From assembly GCA_047967505.1 (NCBI GenBank), contig CM106540.1: a stretch of 64,000 nt of DNA; one strand, written 5' to 3'. The stretch is from Dipteris shenzhenensis (taxonomy: Eukaryota; Polypodiophyta; Polypodiopsida; Gleicheniales). The notes below the pieces were generated by a model. That model was not told the origin of the DNA. It saw nothing but the letters and a program-made list of their open reading frames with translations, and made no database searches. Below are positions 21,832 through 32,650 of this stretch, piece after piece. The translations under genes were made by a program, and so were the position numbers. Position 1 is the stretch's first letter; each line of letters begins with the position of its first letter.

Positions 21832-22616
21832 GATGAGATTCTATTAATTATATCATTCTTGTGTTCCATCATTTTACTTTATAGATTTCAATGTACTATC
21901 ACTATCTTATATGTCTCAAATGACTCCCATTACGGTCTTGCATCCCATCATTTTATTTTATAATGTCTCGCATTACAATCTTGCATCTAGTCATCTCGCA
22001 TTACGGTCTTGCATCTGTAGTTCTATAAATTCCCTAGTAGTCGTTCATCTTCTATATCTCACCCGCAGCAGACACTTCTTGCACTTTGCTCTTCATGATG
22101 AGATTCTATTAATTATATCATTCCTGTGTTCCATCATTTTACTTTATAGATTTCAATGTACTATCACTATCTTATATGTCTCAAATGTCTCCCATTACGG
22201 TCTTGCATCCCATCATTTTATTTTATAATGTCTCGCATTACGATCCTTGCATCTGTAGTTCTATAAATTCCCTAGTAGTCGTTCATCTTCTATATCTCAC
22301 CCGCAGCAGACACTTCTTGCACTTTGCTCTTCATGATGAGATTCTATTAATTATATCATTCCTGTGTTCCATCATTTTACTTTATAGATTTCAATGTACT
22401 ATCACTATCTTATATGTCTCAAATGTCTCCCATTACGGTCTTGCATCCCATCATTTTATTTTATAATGTCTCGCATTACGATCTTGCATCTAGTCATCTC
22501 GCATTACGGTCTTGCATTACGGTCTTGCATCTAGTCATCTCGCATTACGGTCTTGCATCTGTAGTTCTATAAATTCCCTAGTAGTCGTTCATCTTCTATA
22601 TCTCACCCGCTCCTCT
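21832..22616 (+). promoter_or_regulatory. Tandemly repeated promoter-like unit upstream of the 144-aa gene
   Basis: Units of about 264 and 238 bp start at 21832, 22097 and 22335 (GATGAGATTCTATTAATTA). Each ends in CTATAAATTCCCTAGTAG (TATA-like at 22023, 22261 and 22567) followed by a CT-rich segment. The layout of TATA box plus pyrimidine-rich start region, repeated head-to-tail in front of a gene, suggests amplified promoter copies. Confidence 0.5.
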
Positions 22617-23165
22617 CCTCAAGCTTGCTCCTTCCTCTCCTCAAGCTTGCTCCTTCCATCTTGCCCGCTAGTAGTTGTTCATCTTCTATATCTCACCCGC
22701 AGCAGACACTTCTTCCACTTTGCTCTTCTTACCTTACTCCTCTCCTCAAGCTTGCTCCTTCCTCTCCTCAAGCTTGCTCCTTCCATCTTGCCCGCAGCCT
22801 TGCCTCCTCTTCTCAAGCATACTCCTTTCATCTTGCCTTATCTCCTCTAGTTACCTTCCTCACTCTCGTTACCTTCCTCACCTCGTTCGTCTTCTATATC
22901 TTTCCTCACTCTCTTCCTCACTCTCGTTACCTTCCTCACCTCGTTAGTCTTTTATATCTTTCCTCACTCTCGTTACCTTCCTCACCTCGTTCATCTTCTA
23001 TATCTCACCCGTAGCAAAAACTTCTTCCACTTTACTCTTCTTACCTTACTCCTCTCCACACTTCTTCCACTTTACTCTTCTTACCTTACTCCTCTCCTCA
23101 AGCTTGCTCCTTCCATCTTGCCCGCAGCCTTACCTCCTCTTCTCAAGCATACTCCTTTCATCTTG
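22617..23165 (+). repeat. CT-rich repeat, probable leader of the 144-aa gene
   Basis: Short repeats such as CTCCTCTCCTCAAGCTTGCTC and CTCTCGTTACCTTCCTCACC run up to the ATG at 23174. The promoter-like string TTCATCTTCTATATCTCACCCG recurs at about 22680 and 22987. Ser/Leu/Pro-rich frames here are repeat artefacts. Confidence 0.6.
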
Positions 23166-23173
23166 CAGCCATT

Positions 23174-23608
23174 ATGGATCTTTTTAAGGTAATCGATTCT
23201 GTCGAGCAAGCCATTAGCAGCCTCAAAGAATGGATTGCCGAGAACCAAGGAAAGAGAGAGGAGAGAAAGCAAAATCCAGCTCCATTAACCCAGTACGAGA
23301 AGGATGACTTTGCTTGTCAGAAGGGCCTAGAGAAGGAAGAGGAAAGAAAAATAAGTATGGCTACTACTGAAATAGATAAATTGCAGTCATATAGGAGAGA
23401 GTTGATAGACTTTCAAAGTGAGATATCTTCGCGTGTGGCTCGTTATGGAAGATTTTCCCCCGAGGAAGCGCAAGCCATTCGGAATAAACAAAGTGTTATG
23501 CAAGAGAAAATTCATCAATCCTTACTTCTCTTCTATAATTTTAACTACATCGATGAGGATGAGATGAGCTCAGCTCTTGAATGGGTTGAATTTAGGCTAA
23601 GGACTTGA
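23174..23608 (+). CDS. Small coiled-coil protein (144 aa), unknown function
   Basis: A clean 144-codon frame begins MDLFKVIDSVEQAISSLKEW and ends at TGA. The composition is helix-forming and charged, with Lys/Glu-rich stretches at about residues 35-70 and 95-115 suggesting coiled coil. No catalytic motif, signal peptide or membrane segment is seen. I do not recognise the family. It lies on the same strand as and 1.6 kb downstream of the protease fusion gene, behind repeated promoter-like units, and inside the same pair of inverted repeats. If the region is one transposon this would be an accessory protein. Codon use looks like coding sequence rather than the flanking simple repeats. Confidence 0.65.
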   Translation: MDLFKVIDSVEQAISSLKEWIAENQGKREERKQNPAPLTQYEKDDFACQKGLEKEEERKISMATTEIDKLQSYRRELIDFQSEISSRVARYGRFSPEEAQAIRNKQSVMQEKIHQSLLLFYNFNYIDEDEMSSALEWVEFRLRT

Positions 23609-25267
23609 AAATAGAAAATTCATCAAATTGAATGGCTGTAGTCTTGAAAATAAATTTGCCTTCCACTGAGAGTCTTATTGTAACTTTTGGTGTAATTTGC
23701 CTTCCAATGAGAGTCTTATTGTAACTTTTGGTGTTTTTAAACACCTAAATTATAAATATTGTGAGAGTTTGCTACTTCCACTTGTAACTTTTGAAAGTGT
23801 TTCCTAAACACTATTATAAATATAAAGTGAGTTTACAATTAATGGACCACTCTTTTTTGTGTAACTTATCTCAGGCTTAACTTTTGAAGGTGTTTATTAA
23901 CACCATTAAATATTAAGAGAGTTTACAACAACCTAATCTTATTTTTTCATGTAACTTATCTAGATTGCGTTAAATTTTATAATTTTAGTTTCATGTCCTT
24001 AAAAAATATATAAAAAAATGCTTGTTTTTATGTTTTTATATGTGCTTTGAAGATTGGGTTTTTCTTAAATTTTATCTGAAAACTAGTCCAAAAGTATATG
24101 TAAAAATGAATTTGTACATTGACAAGTCCAAAATTAATGAAATAAGTGTTTTATACAAAGACTCAGCAAGCAATGAACTAAATAAGAAACTGGTCAGTAC
24201 AAGATGCCCTAAATAAAAAATATCTTAATATATCTTAAGCATCATTGGCTTTTACTTTTGTAAAAGCAGCATGAAACCACAAGTGTTGAAGTGCTAAACT
24301 CTTGTTTTAACTGATGACCTAATAGAAATAAAAAATTACTTTCATATGATAGATATCCTTTTGTCCAAGTGATTTTCTCAATCAACTTTCTGGTTTATTG
24401 AACGTATATAATTATCACTATAAAAGCATGTAGATTGGGCTACCTTACTCTTAACGACAAGATTGAGACTCTACTTAGCATCGATTAGATAAGATCTTGA
24501 TCCCTAAAGATTGACTACACTTACAACAATGATCTTGCACTCTTGCTTTTATGGATATGACCAATGGCTGTTGGGTCTCCTCTTCATCTAAATTTTTATG
24601 GAGTCCTAGCTAAGTCTCCTCTTCATTTAGATTTTTATGGAGTCCTATAGCTAAAGAAGTTTGCTTTATGTGATTGAGCATCTTATTTCTTCATGTGGGA
24701 ATGTAAAAGCATGATATGCCAATGTGTTAAATCCAAGGGAACACAAATACTGAGTGCAAGATGGTATGATCAACTAGTGGATATTGAAAGTGGGAGAGCA
24801 ACACCATATTAGGAAGCTTCTTAGAGGCTTCTTATCATTAACTATATATATATATATATTTTTTTTTTCATTGCTTTTGCTTTTGCTTCAAATATTGTTG
24901 ATTCTATGAAAGTATGAACCTTTTCCATCCTCATGTCCTAGATCAATTCTTCTTTGTTATGAGTGTTCATCTTCCTGTCCAAACACTCTTCTACCAGTTT
25001 AGTGACAACATGCAGCAAAAAGAAATAACCATAAATTTCTTACCTGAAATCGGAATATAGTGATCTAGCAAGTCAAAATAACCAGTGCATATGCTTTGAA
25101 CATAATGTTGATTTGTGATGCATCTTTGATAACTTTTGCATATCAACTCAAAACCTAGTGATCAAGTAGTTGAAACGATCAGAAATAACATTTTGTGAAT
25201 AATCGCATTGCCAGATTAATAAAAAACATACCGCTTTCTCCTCACAGTCATGCTAGAGCGAAGCCAG
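23609..25267. other. AT-rich spacer without recognised genes
   Basis: Just after the 144-aa gene, a ~38-bp string ending TTATTGTAACTTTTGGTGT is doubled near 23660-23740. Farther on there is only AT-rich sequence, including a (TA)n/T tract near 24845. The last few hundred bases should be internal sequence of the LTR-A element whose LTR starts at 25280, but no gag is visible. Confidence 0.4.
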
Positions 25268-25279
25268 GCTCTGATACCA
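25268..25279 (-). other. Primer-binding site of LTR-A element
   Basis: GCTCTGATACCA is the reverse complement of TGGTATCAGAGC, complementary to the 3' end of initiator-Met tRNA. It directly abuts the LTR start at 25280 on the expected side for a minus-strand element. Confidence 0.85.
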
Positions 25280-25458
25280 TGTTGAGAGGAAGAGAAAGAG
25301 GAGAGAGATGGACACGAGAGTTGTGTTGAGAAGAAGAGAAAGAGGAGAGAGAATGACACAAGAGTTGCTCCCAAGAAATTGATTCTATTCATAGATTATA
25401 GGCATATATATAGTTGAGGACTAGGTTGAGTTAGGGCAAGCTATATATAGCTCTAACA
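25280..25458 (-). mobile_element. LTR-A 5' LTR, complete
   Basis: This 179-bp LTR begins TGTTGAGAGG and ends CTCTAACA. It matches 1-166. With the primer-binding site on its left it is the 5' LTR of a minus-strand element. Its partner could be the copy at 1-166, which has a polypurine tract on the right side. In that case the element would enclose almost all of the first 25 kb. They may equally be ends of two separate copies. Confidence 0.8.
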
Positions 25459-25534
25459 GATTTGTATTGAGCTTCTCATTTATACTGCTAGGGGTTCCTC
25501 ATTCTAACCACTTTCTTGTCATTCTTGGATGACT

Positions 25535-25801
25535 TCCTAATCATGTAGGTGTGCTTGATATGTAAGAGAAAATGTGGATATAATGTTTCTTTCTCTCTCA
25601 TAAGCTTTTATTTTGCTTGAATTGCTCGTCATGTATTCAACACTAGCTTCACTTTTACAAGTTGGTCCATCCTATGGAAGAAAAGGACTTGCCAAATGTT
25701 TTGTGTTGTCAACATGCTAACATATTTTCTTTCAATGTTTCAAGTTGAGTCTATTTAGCTTCGATATCATTACTTCTTAGATGTGTTACTTCACATATGC
25801 G
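25535..25801 (-). repeat. Right arm of the long inverted repeat (candidate TIR)
   Basis: The reverse complement matches 3602-3864, from GCATATGTGAAGTAAC at the outer end to CAAGCACACCTACATGAT at the inner end. It lies just outside the LTR-A copy. Outer flanks (GAAGGCGCTT on this side) do not match the left flank, so no target duplication supports it as a transposon end. Confidence 0.6.
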
Positions 25802-26530
25802 AAGGCGCTTCTCACATGTTTCCTTATCCTCTTCGAGGCACTCGTTTGTTTCCAAGCTGAGCTTAGATGTTCTCTTTCATCACACTCAGTTGTCTCTCCA
25901 AGTACATGTAGGTTTTGCATAGGTATCTAGATACATTCCAATATACTAAATGCACATTGCATACCTACAAGATGAGTATATCTGCTTTCTTTTTCATAGT
26001 CATCTATATTTATGAGTGCATGCAAGGTCTTGCTAGACTGGCAGTTTGTTCCTTCTTTCTCGATTAACTTATGATGGCTTATGATATGTATTTACTTATT
26101 GGTTCACCTTGTATCTTCAAGCAAGACATACTTTTATTTAACCCTTTTATTCCACACTCGTCTCTTGTAGGGTGGGTGGAGTCTTTGTTATGTATCTATA
26201 TAACTCATGTGGAGTGGGAGGGTGCCCCAAAAGGTTATATAATTGTTGCAAGAATGCTTCTCGAGGATCAAGAAAACCTCATGAAGAGCTTCCTAGCCAC
26301 ATCATGAACTGCAAATACACAAAGACATAAAGGCATATACACAAATACACATGATGATACACAATATGCAAATACACAAAGACATATAAAAAAATACACT
26401 CGCTTTCCCTCAAGCCCTTTTTCCTCATATTATTTCCCTTAATTTCAGTCCTCTTCACCTCTCTTCATAGTTTGTGAACCATGGATTCAAACCATTTTTA
26501 GAAATAATAAAAAAAGAGAAGAGAATAAGA
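25802..26530. other. Spacer without recognised genes
   Basis: Only short chance frames. Positions 26300-26400 hold a small tandem repeat of CAAATACACAAAGACATA-like units. Confidence 0.4.
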
Positions 26531-27089
26531 GTCATAAGAGCAAGAAGATGAGAGAAGAGAAGGGAATAAGGATAATACGAGAAAGAAGAAGAGAAGATGA
26601 TAAATAAGAAAATAAAGGAAGAGAAGAGGAGAAGAAGAGAGAATAGAAACTAAGAACAGAAGAATAGAAGAGAAGAACAGAAAGAAGAAAAGAGAACCAA
26701 GAGAAGAGAAGAAAAGAAGAGAAAGAAGAGAAGAAGAAAAGAAAAAAGGAAGAGAATGAGAAAAAGATGAGAATAAGGGAAAGATGAGAAGAAGAAAAGA
26801 AATATAGAAGAGAAGAAAAGAGGACAAAGAAGAGATGTGTTTTGTTACCTTCTTCCTCAATATCGTGATCTCCATCTTCCTCTTGTGTGATGTCATTATG
26901 CGCATCTTCCTCTTGGCTCATATTGTGATCTTCATCTTCTTCGCTAGATTCATCGGGATCAATTGGATCCGGCATTGGTAGTGGCATCTCCATATCCACA
27001 TCTCTATCTTCAAAAATTTGCTTACTTCGTGGTGCAACTTGGATCATGTTCCACCATCTTGGAACAAAACGATCTGGATGAAAAATCAC
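26531..27089 (-). pseudogene. CACTA-A copy 1: acidic C-terminal exon invaded by GA repeat
   Basis: The minus-strand translation PRWWNMIQVAPRSKQIFED followed by an acidic stretch corresponds to the C-terminal exon of the family-A transposase at 56879-57307. After the codons for ITQEEDGDHDIEEEG, homology gives way to an AAGAGAAG microsatellite (about 26531-26830), so the true C-terminus is lost. Confidence 0.6.
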
Positions 27090-27165
27090 CTATATTGAAG
27101 ATGGGTGCCAAGTGTCGTCAATTATATATATGAAATTATGCTTAAGTACATGTATCAATGGATCT

Positions 27166-27584
27166 TCAAAAACAAAAGCTTTGATTAATTAAATCATTAG
27201 TATGCACCTGCTCACAGTGCTCGAGAACAAAAGTATCACTTTCATTAGTCCAATGTTTGGTGGAGTCTATTGCAAAGAAACCGCTACTATCTTTTCTCAT
27301 TATCACATGGGGACCGTTGTTAATAGTCCTAAACCATTTTACATCAAGAATGAAACTACTAAGTCGTTTGAAATCAACTTCATAGATTTCACGTATGGTT
27401 CGACAATAATCCAACTATGAGGAGAGAAGATTGGTATCCGAAGCACTTGCTCAGCTATCTTGTGTGAAGTTAGCCATGACTCCACAATCATACGTGACTC
27501 TCTTTGAATCGATGCAATCCACGCAAAAATGTTGTCCATATGACCATAATGCACTGTAATTTTTGTACTATAAAAGAGCATCAT
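27166..27584 (-). pseudogene. CACTA-A copy 1: DUF4216 region, broken
   Basis: Minus-strand frames match the DUF4216 exon at 57348-57809 (DYCRTIREIYEVDF, KWFRTINNGPHVIMRKDSSG, FAIDSTKHWTNESDTFVL). The frame is split at about 27340-27420 by a shift. DUF4216 is the C-terminal domain of CACTA Tnp2-type transposases. Confidence 0.7.
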
Positions 27585-27714
27585 TAAAACAATGAAGATG
27601 CATCTATTTTATAGCGTATATTGCCACAAATAATTACTTAATTACATCAAGAGGTAAGAAACTTACATGCATCATACATCCAGATAACTCTCGCTCGTGC
27701 TCGTTTATTGTCTC

Positions 27715-28330
27715 TTAATCGCATTCGGCTTTACGTAGAGCTAGTTGTAGCCAATCAAGTGACATGTGACTGGGGAGAAGAGCCAGATCCCGTGGATATG
27801 GTTGTGATTGCCTGTACATTATACTGAATCTCGTCCTTGCATTTATTCTTTCTGCTTTGGCCACTTCATATCTCTCAATCCACTTCTGCATCTCAGGGCT
27901 ATTGAGGATACAAAACTTATTGAATTTCTCCATTTGCTCTTCGCTCATCTTTCTTTCAATCCCTTTTCCTTGGGGAACCTCACCAATGAGGTGATCATCA
28001 TCCTTGTTATGCCAAGCTTGCGGCATATCGGGATCTGTGGATGCAAGAAACTCCGTGATATATACTAATGACTCTTGCACAAGCCATCCCTCTGCCATGC
28101 TTGCTTCTGGTCTTGCTCTTTGTCTTACAAATCCCTTCAAAGTTTTCATAAACCGCTTGAGAAAAAACATCCACTGATTATGAACGGTACCTGCAATAGC
28201 CACCTCATCAACTATGTGCAGAGCAAGTGGACTTGAGTTGTCATAATGCTCGAGGGAAAGTGCTTCTCAAGCAAGCATATGGCGTCGATGGATTCCACCC
28301 TAGCCTTCTCAATGCTCGATATGGAGATCT
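27715..28330 (-). pseudogene. CACTA-A copy 1: DUF4218 region, broken
   Basis: Near-identical to 57840-58508. It includes MKTLKGFVRQRARPEASMAE and the EFLASTDPDMPQAWHNKDDD stretch. The frame breaks at about 28205-28260, where the family-A intact copy continues upstream through its IVDEVA motif. Confidence 0.7.
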
Positions 28331-28612
28331 CCTTTTGAGATATCCACCTATTTCACATGCCTATGTAAGATATTTTCATAATCAGTCTACAGATTATTTA
28401 GCTTAAATTGAAGAAAATGCAATCAATGCGATTTGATAGTAAGCATACCTCACAATACCACTGATCTTGAATATAGCATTTCTAACATCTTCTTGTAAGC
28501 ACCCTTTTATTGTAATTGGGAGTATGAACTATCAAAGCAACAAAGAAGTCATGTCAACAATATGACATAATCATAATTACACTAACGCATCACGATTATC
28601 GGTACACTAATT

Positions 28613-29880
28613 CTACAGCTTAGAATACCTATAGACCTTGTGCAAATCATGGGACTTGAGCCCACTAAGCTTATTGTCCTTTGAAAATGCTCCTTTCAAG
28701 CAATGCATGTACCCTATCGGTGTTTGAAAAGAGGCAATGTCTGCCTTGACCACTGCCTCCTCCTCATAGAGAGGATCCACGTTGCTTTTAGGAGGACAAC
28801 TTTTCCTGAAGCATGCACTTGGGGCCACAAACGAGACATCCTATTCATAGCACGCAAGTCTTCTTGCACTCCTCTCGAGTCTTTAGAACCAACCAAGTGT
28901 GCCCAAATAGTAGCCCCCACATTCTTGAAGATATGCATGGGATCCAAGAGATGATTGATTTGTAATGGACCCCAATAAGGAAGCTCGTGAAAGATCGATA
29001 CCCTCTTCATACTAGGAGGAGGTTCCTCTCCATTTTCCCTCCAAGCTTGAATCTAGTCACTTGCCTTCAAATATGATGGTGGTGGATCAAGCTAACCTCC
29101 ACGTGCGAGATGGTCTAGCGCAAGGTATCGAGCATGACCTTCATAAACATTTTTCCTCATATGTTTGGAGTATCGTGCAAGCGATTCAAACCCGATCCAC
29201 AAACAGGACAAGCATGGTACCCACTTGTAACAAGTCCTGCACATGTGCATGAATGTGTTAGTATAAGACATGCGTGCGAAAGAGAGTCATAGCATAATCC
29301 TATATTATACATGTAGAGACACAACCACGTACCTGTGCACTCTCCATATCCTGGGTAGTCATGCATGGTCCACATCAAGATACGAGTGATCAAAATATCA
29401 TTGGTATGTCTAGGAGCTCTGGAAATATCAAAGATCCGCATGGATACCTCAAAGACCAAAATATCATTGGCATATCTAGGAGTCATTACGGCAAGCATGG
29501 AAATATCATTGGTATGTCTAGGAGCTTTGGAAATATCAAAGACCCACATGGATATCAAAGATCGATAGCCTCTTCATACCAAGAGGAGGTTCCTCTCCAT
29601 TCACCCTCCAAGCTTGAATCTAGTCACTTGCCTTCAAATATGATGGTGGTGGATCAAGCTAACCTCCACGTGTGAGATGGTCCAGTGGAAGGTATCGAGC
29701 ATGACCTTCATAAACATTTTTCCTCATATGTTTGGAGTATCGTGCAAGCGATTTCAAACCCGGTCCACAAATAGGACAAGCATGGTACCCACTTGTAACA
29801 ATTCTTACACGCATGCATGAATGTGTTAGTATAAGACATGCATGCGAAAGAGAGTCATAAAGGCATAATCCTATATTATA
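28613..29880 (-). pseudogene. CACTA-A copy 1: Tnp2 fragment with internal duplications
   Basis: Minus-strand coding remnants match the Tnp2 exon at 58825-60282: the segment with HIFKNVGATIWAHLVGSKDS, then TSGYHACPVCG and MWTMHDYPGYGECTG. The stretch at about 29040-29290 recurs at 29560-29870. A short piece with CTAGGAGCTCTGGAAATATC occurs several times at 29390-29560. The N-terminal half of Tnp2 is missing, so this copy cannot encode an active enzyme. Confidence 0.65.
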
Positions 29881-29883
29881 CAT

Positions 29884-30190
29884 CACAACAACACAAAGCA
29901 ACTATAGACGTGCTTGATAGACATGCAAAATAGCAGGCGCATCTATAGGCATTGCTTGAATAGAGAAATTACGGGCATGTCTAATAGCGCATCTAACAGC
30001 ATGTGTATTGACACATCTATTAACACATCTACACTGAGAAAATACAGGCCTGTCTAACATTGTGTCTGTCAGCGCATGTATTTGCACATGTATTAGTGCA
30101 TATTTATTTCTATAAATTTTAGAAATAAAAAATATCCTTCTGTTGAACTCACGTGATAGGGTTACATATGATGAGTGACCCCCCCGAGAA
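29884..30190 (-). mobile_element. CACTA-B copy 1: terminal region joined to a MITE end
   Basis: It begins CACAACAACACAAAGCAAC, shared with 41968, which I take as the family-B terminus. It then has many degenerate AGCGCATCTA/TAGACGCG subterminal motifs. At about 30105-30190 sits a MITE right end (to AGTGACCCCCCCGAG) matching the inverted end of the MITE at 34552. Family-B coding remnants follow at once. Confidence 0.55.
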
Positions 30191-30238
30191 GGAGAATGAG
30201 ACAATATGTAAAATAGTTTTGCCAATATCAATGATGGG

Positions 30239-30505
30239 CTACGGTTCAATCTCATCCTTAATGAGATCAACCCTTGCCAAACTATCTACTTCAAAATCCA
30301 AACAAGTGCTTAGATCTACAAATAAATTCAACCCACTACTACTTGTGCTACTCATGTGCTCATCGAAATCAGCATCACCAATGGTAGGCTCATCCTCATG
30401 GGTAATGGCCTCAATATCTATATCTCCTATCTCATGATCATCCTCCTCTCTCATATCATGGTCATCATCACCTCCATGGCCATGATCATCCTCCATACGC
30501 TCCAT
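30239..30505 (-). pseudogene. CACTA-B copy 1: acidic C-terminal exon
   Basis: An Asp/Glu/His-rich minus-strand frame (MERMEDDHGHGG..., with an MSSTSSSGLN stretch) nearly identical to 42408-42725. It corresponds in place to the acidic C-terminal exon of the family-A transposase. Confidence 0.55.
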
Positions 30506-30625
30506 ATTAGTAAAATGTACTATACATCACTTTGGAACGTGGCATAATAGGTATGACACACCACCATATATTATTATCCACCATTGGTTGATAGACAACC
30601 TAATTCAAACACAAATACAATCATG

Positions 30626-31021
30626 TTATTTTCCTTGCATTGAAGGTATCAAATATTTAAAAGCAAGTATTTTTATATGTGTGTACAGTACCTGTTCACA
30701 TTGTTGCGGTAGTACTAGTGTGTCCTTCTTACTTTGCCAAAACTTTGTGGAGTCAATAGTTACAAAGCCACTTGCATGGCATTTGATTGTTGCATTAGGG
30801 CCTCTTTCCACCACGTCCTTAAGCCACTTTACATCCAAAACATACACAAAGAAGCATCGAAAGTCAAGCTTAATAATATCTTGGATTATGCCACAATAAT
30901 CATCCATGGCTCCATTGGGTCCTTCAAAGCTAGCAATGACACCACAATCTTGTGTGTTTCTCTTTTCATCAATCCGTTGTGTTCGAAAATGCTTGCCCTC
31001 ACACCATATAGAATTGAACAT
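30626..31021 (-). pseudogene. CACTA-B copy 1: DUF4216 exon
   Basis: This frame contains DYCGIIQDIIKLDF, LDVKWLKDVVERGPNATIK and FVTIDSTKFWQSKKDTLVL. These are typical of DUF4216 in CACTA transposases. The exon itself is open, but the gene around it lacks most of Tnp2. Confidence 0.7.
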
Positions 31022-31097
31022 AGTGCACTACACCAAGACAAAATCAATTAAATAAGCAATCTAAATTATTGAAAGCTCCTAACTTATGCATAACATT

Positions 31098-31750
31098 CTA
31101 TATACCGACTTTGCTCATGCATCCCCTAGCATACTCCCATTCTTCCATTGTGATATGCATCCCCTCATCTTTCTCTACTTTCTCCATTTCGTCAAGTAGC
31201 CAATCCACATGAATATCCTTTGGAAGTGCTCTTAGATACTGAGGGTATGGCACACGAAATCCCTGGTGTGTATGAAAGAGGGCCCTTTCTTCTTGTCTTC
31301 TTGCCTTTGCCTTTCTATTACTTTGTTGCATCCTTTCCCTTGAGGCACAATAGAGCTCATCCTTAGGTCTTCATCGTCTTTCCATAGTTGTGGGAGAGAG
31401 CTATCCACATCAACAAGAAACTCAGAAATATATACAAGTGACTCTTGTACCACCCAACCCTCGGCCATGCTACATTCGGGTCTTGCATTTTGTCTCACAA
31501 AGCCCTTCAAGGTCTTCAAGAACAATGATGGTGCATGTATAGTATCGCATATAGCAATCTCATCCACCAATGCACTATGAGATGTAGTTGGCTTGTGAAA
31601 ATAGAACATGGAAATGTCTCCTCCACTAAATAAACCACCTCCACTGACATAACTCGAGCATTCTCAAGTGTGGTGGGATCTATTTCCTTTGAGCTCACAT
31701 ACCTAGAAATGAAAGAGTACACCATATTAGCAATATGAACTCCTTGCATG
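31098..31750 (-). pseudogene. CACTA-B copy 1: DUF4218 region, frameshifted
   Basis: The minus strand shows LKGFVRQNARPECSMAEGW followed by WVVQESLVYISEFLVDVDSS and, in shifted frames, MSVEVVYLVEETFPCSIFTS. Compared with copy 2 at 44874-45515 there is a small deletion near 31320 and a frameshift near 31560. Confidence 0.65.
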
Positions 31751-32650
31751 GAGCATTGATATGCATCACATTTTGTATCATGTAAAGTACCTCACAAGCT
31801 CGCCCATCTTGTAAATACAATTCTTCACATCTCATAAAAACAAAATGCAATCGTTGACGCATGAATGGATGCACTTGTAATCTAATCCTCCAAGAGAGGT
31901 CACATGTTGCCTTGCCATATCTCTTGAGGTCAGTAATTTATTCTCCCTTGGAAGCATTTTACACAATAGCCTGCACGTGAAGACCATAAATGAGGAAAAG
32001 CATTTGAGTAATTGATCCACTCAAGGGAGGCACGTAGAACAGAGAATGTGCACCCCTCGAACAGTGGAGTCGATGCTGCGGTAAAAAGATCTTGCTCCAT
32101 GCTATCATCCCTCCCTTCGGATTGATGGACATATAAATCCCGCACCATATCATCAAGCACCTCCATGCATCTATCACCATAAATCCCTCCCTTCGGTAAT
32201 GGCGGAGGGCTACTATCACCATCACTCCATGCATCTATAATGGTCCCTCTTGAAGATCCCATCTCATATCGCCGACACTTCGCCTCCTCACAACGAGCAT
32301 AGGGCAACATATGCGGGTGTGGCACTGCATCCTATATCAAATTAAAACAGGATCATAACTCAAACATATGAACACCCATAGGTATATCAATCAATCTTAA
32401 CTCTTTAACATTTACCATGTTTACGGTCGCATCCCATTCTCCATACTTTGAGATGTGATTGAGTGTAATCCTGCATGCACGATACATGTTTCCTCAACAT
32501 CGATCACACATATATTTGATTTTTTGCTCCAACCACATTTCACGATGGTGGATATGGAGGGATTCATCCTCACTGGAGCTACTTGTTGAAGATGGACATA
32601 CTACAAATAAACAACCCAAAAAATTTGCTCTTATATCAAATATTTAATCT
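31751..32650 (-). pseudogene. CACTA-B copy 1: Tnp2 N-terminal remnant
   Basis: The frame includes DLFTAASTPLFEGCTFSVLR and WINYSNAFPHLW, a Tnp2 N-terminal motif. Near 31840-31930 follows a piece with GLDYKCIHSCVNDCILF, the conserved Asn-Asp-Cys segment. The whole catalytic core between this and DUF4218 is missing, so this is an internal deletion derivative. A Cys-rich N-terminal exon (about 32450-32600) lies upstream. Confidence 0.6.

Noticed and set aside
26498-26905. Hydrophobic Ser/Leu/Phe-rich minus-strand frame
   Set aside because: Product of an AAGAGAAG microsatellite inserted in the acidic exon of a CACTA transposase.
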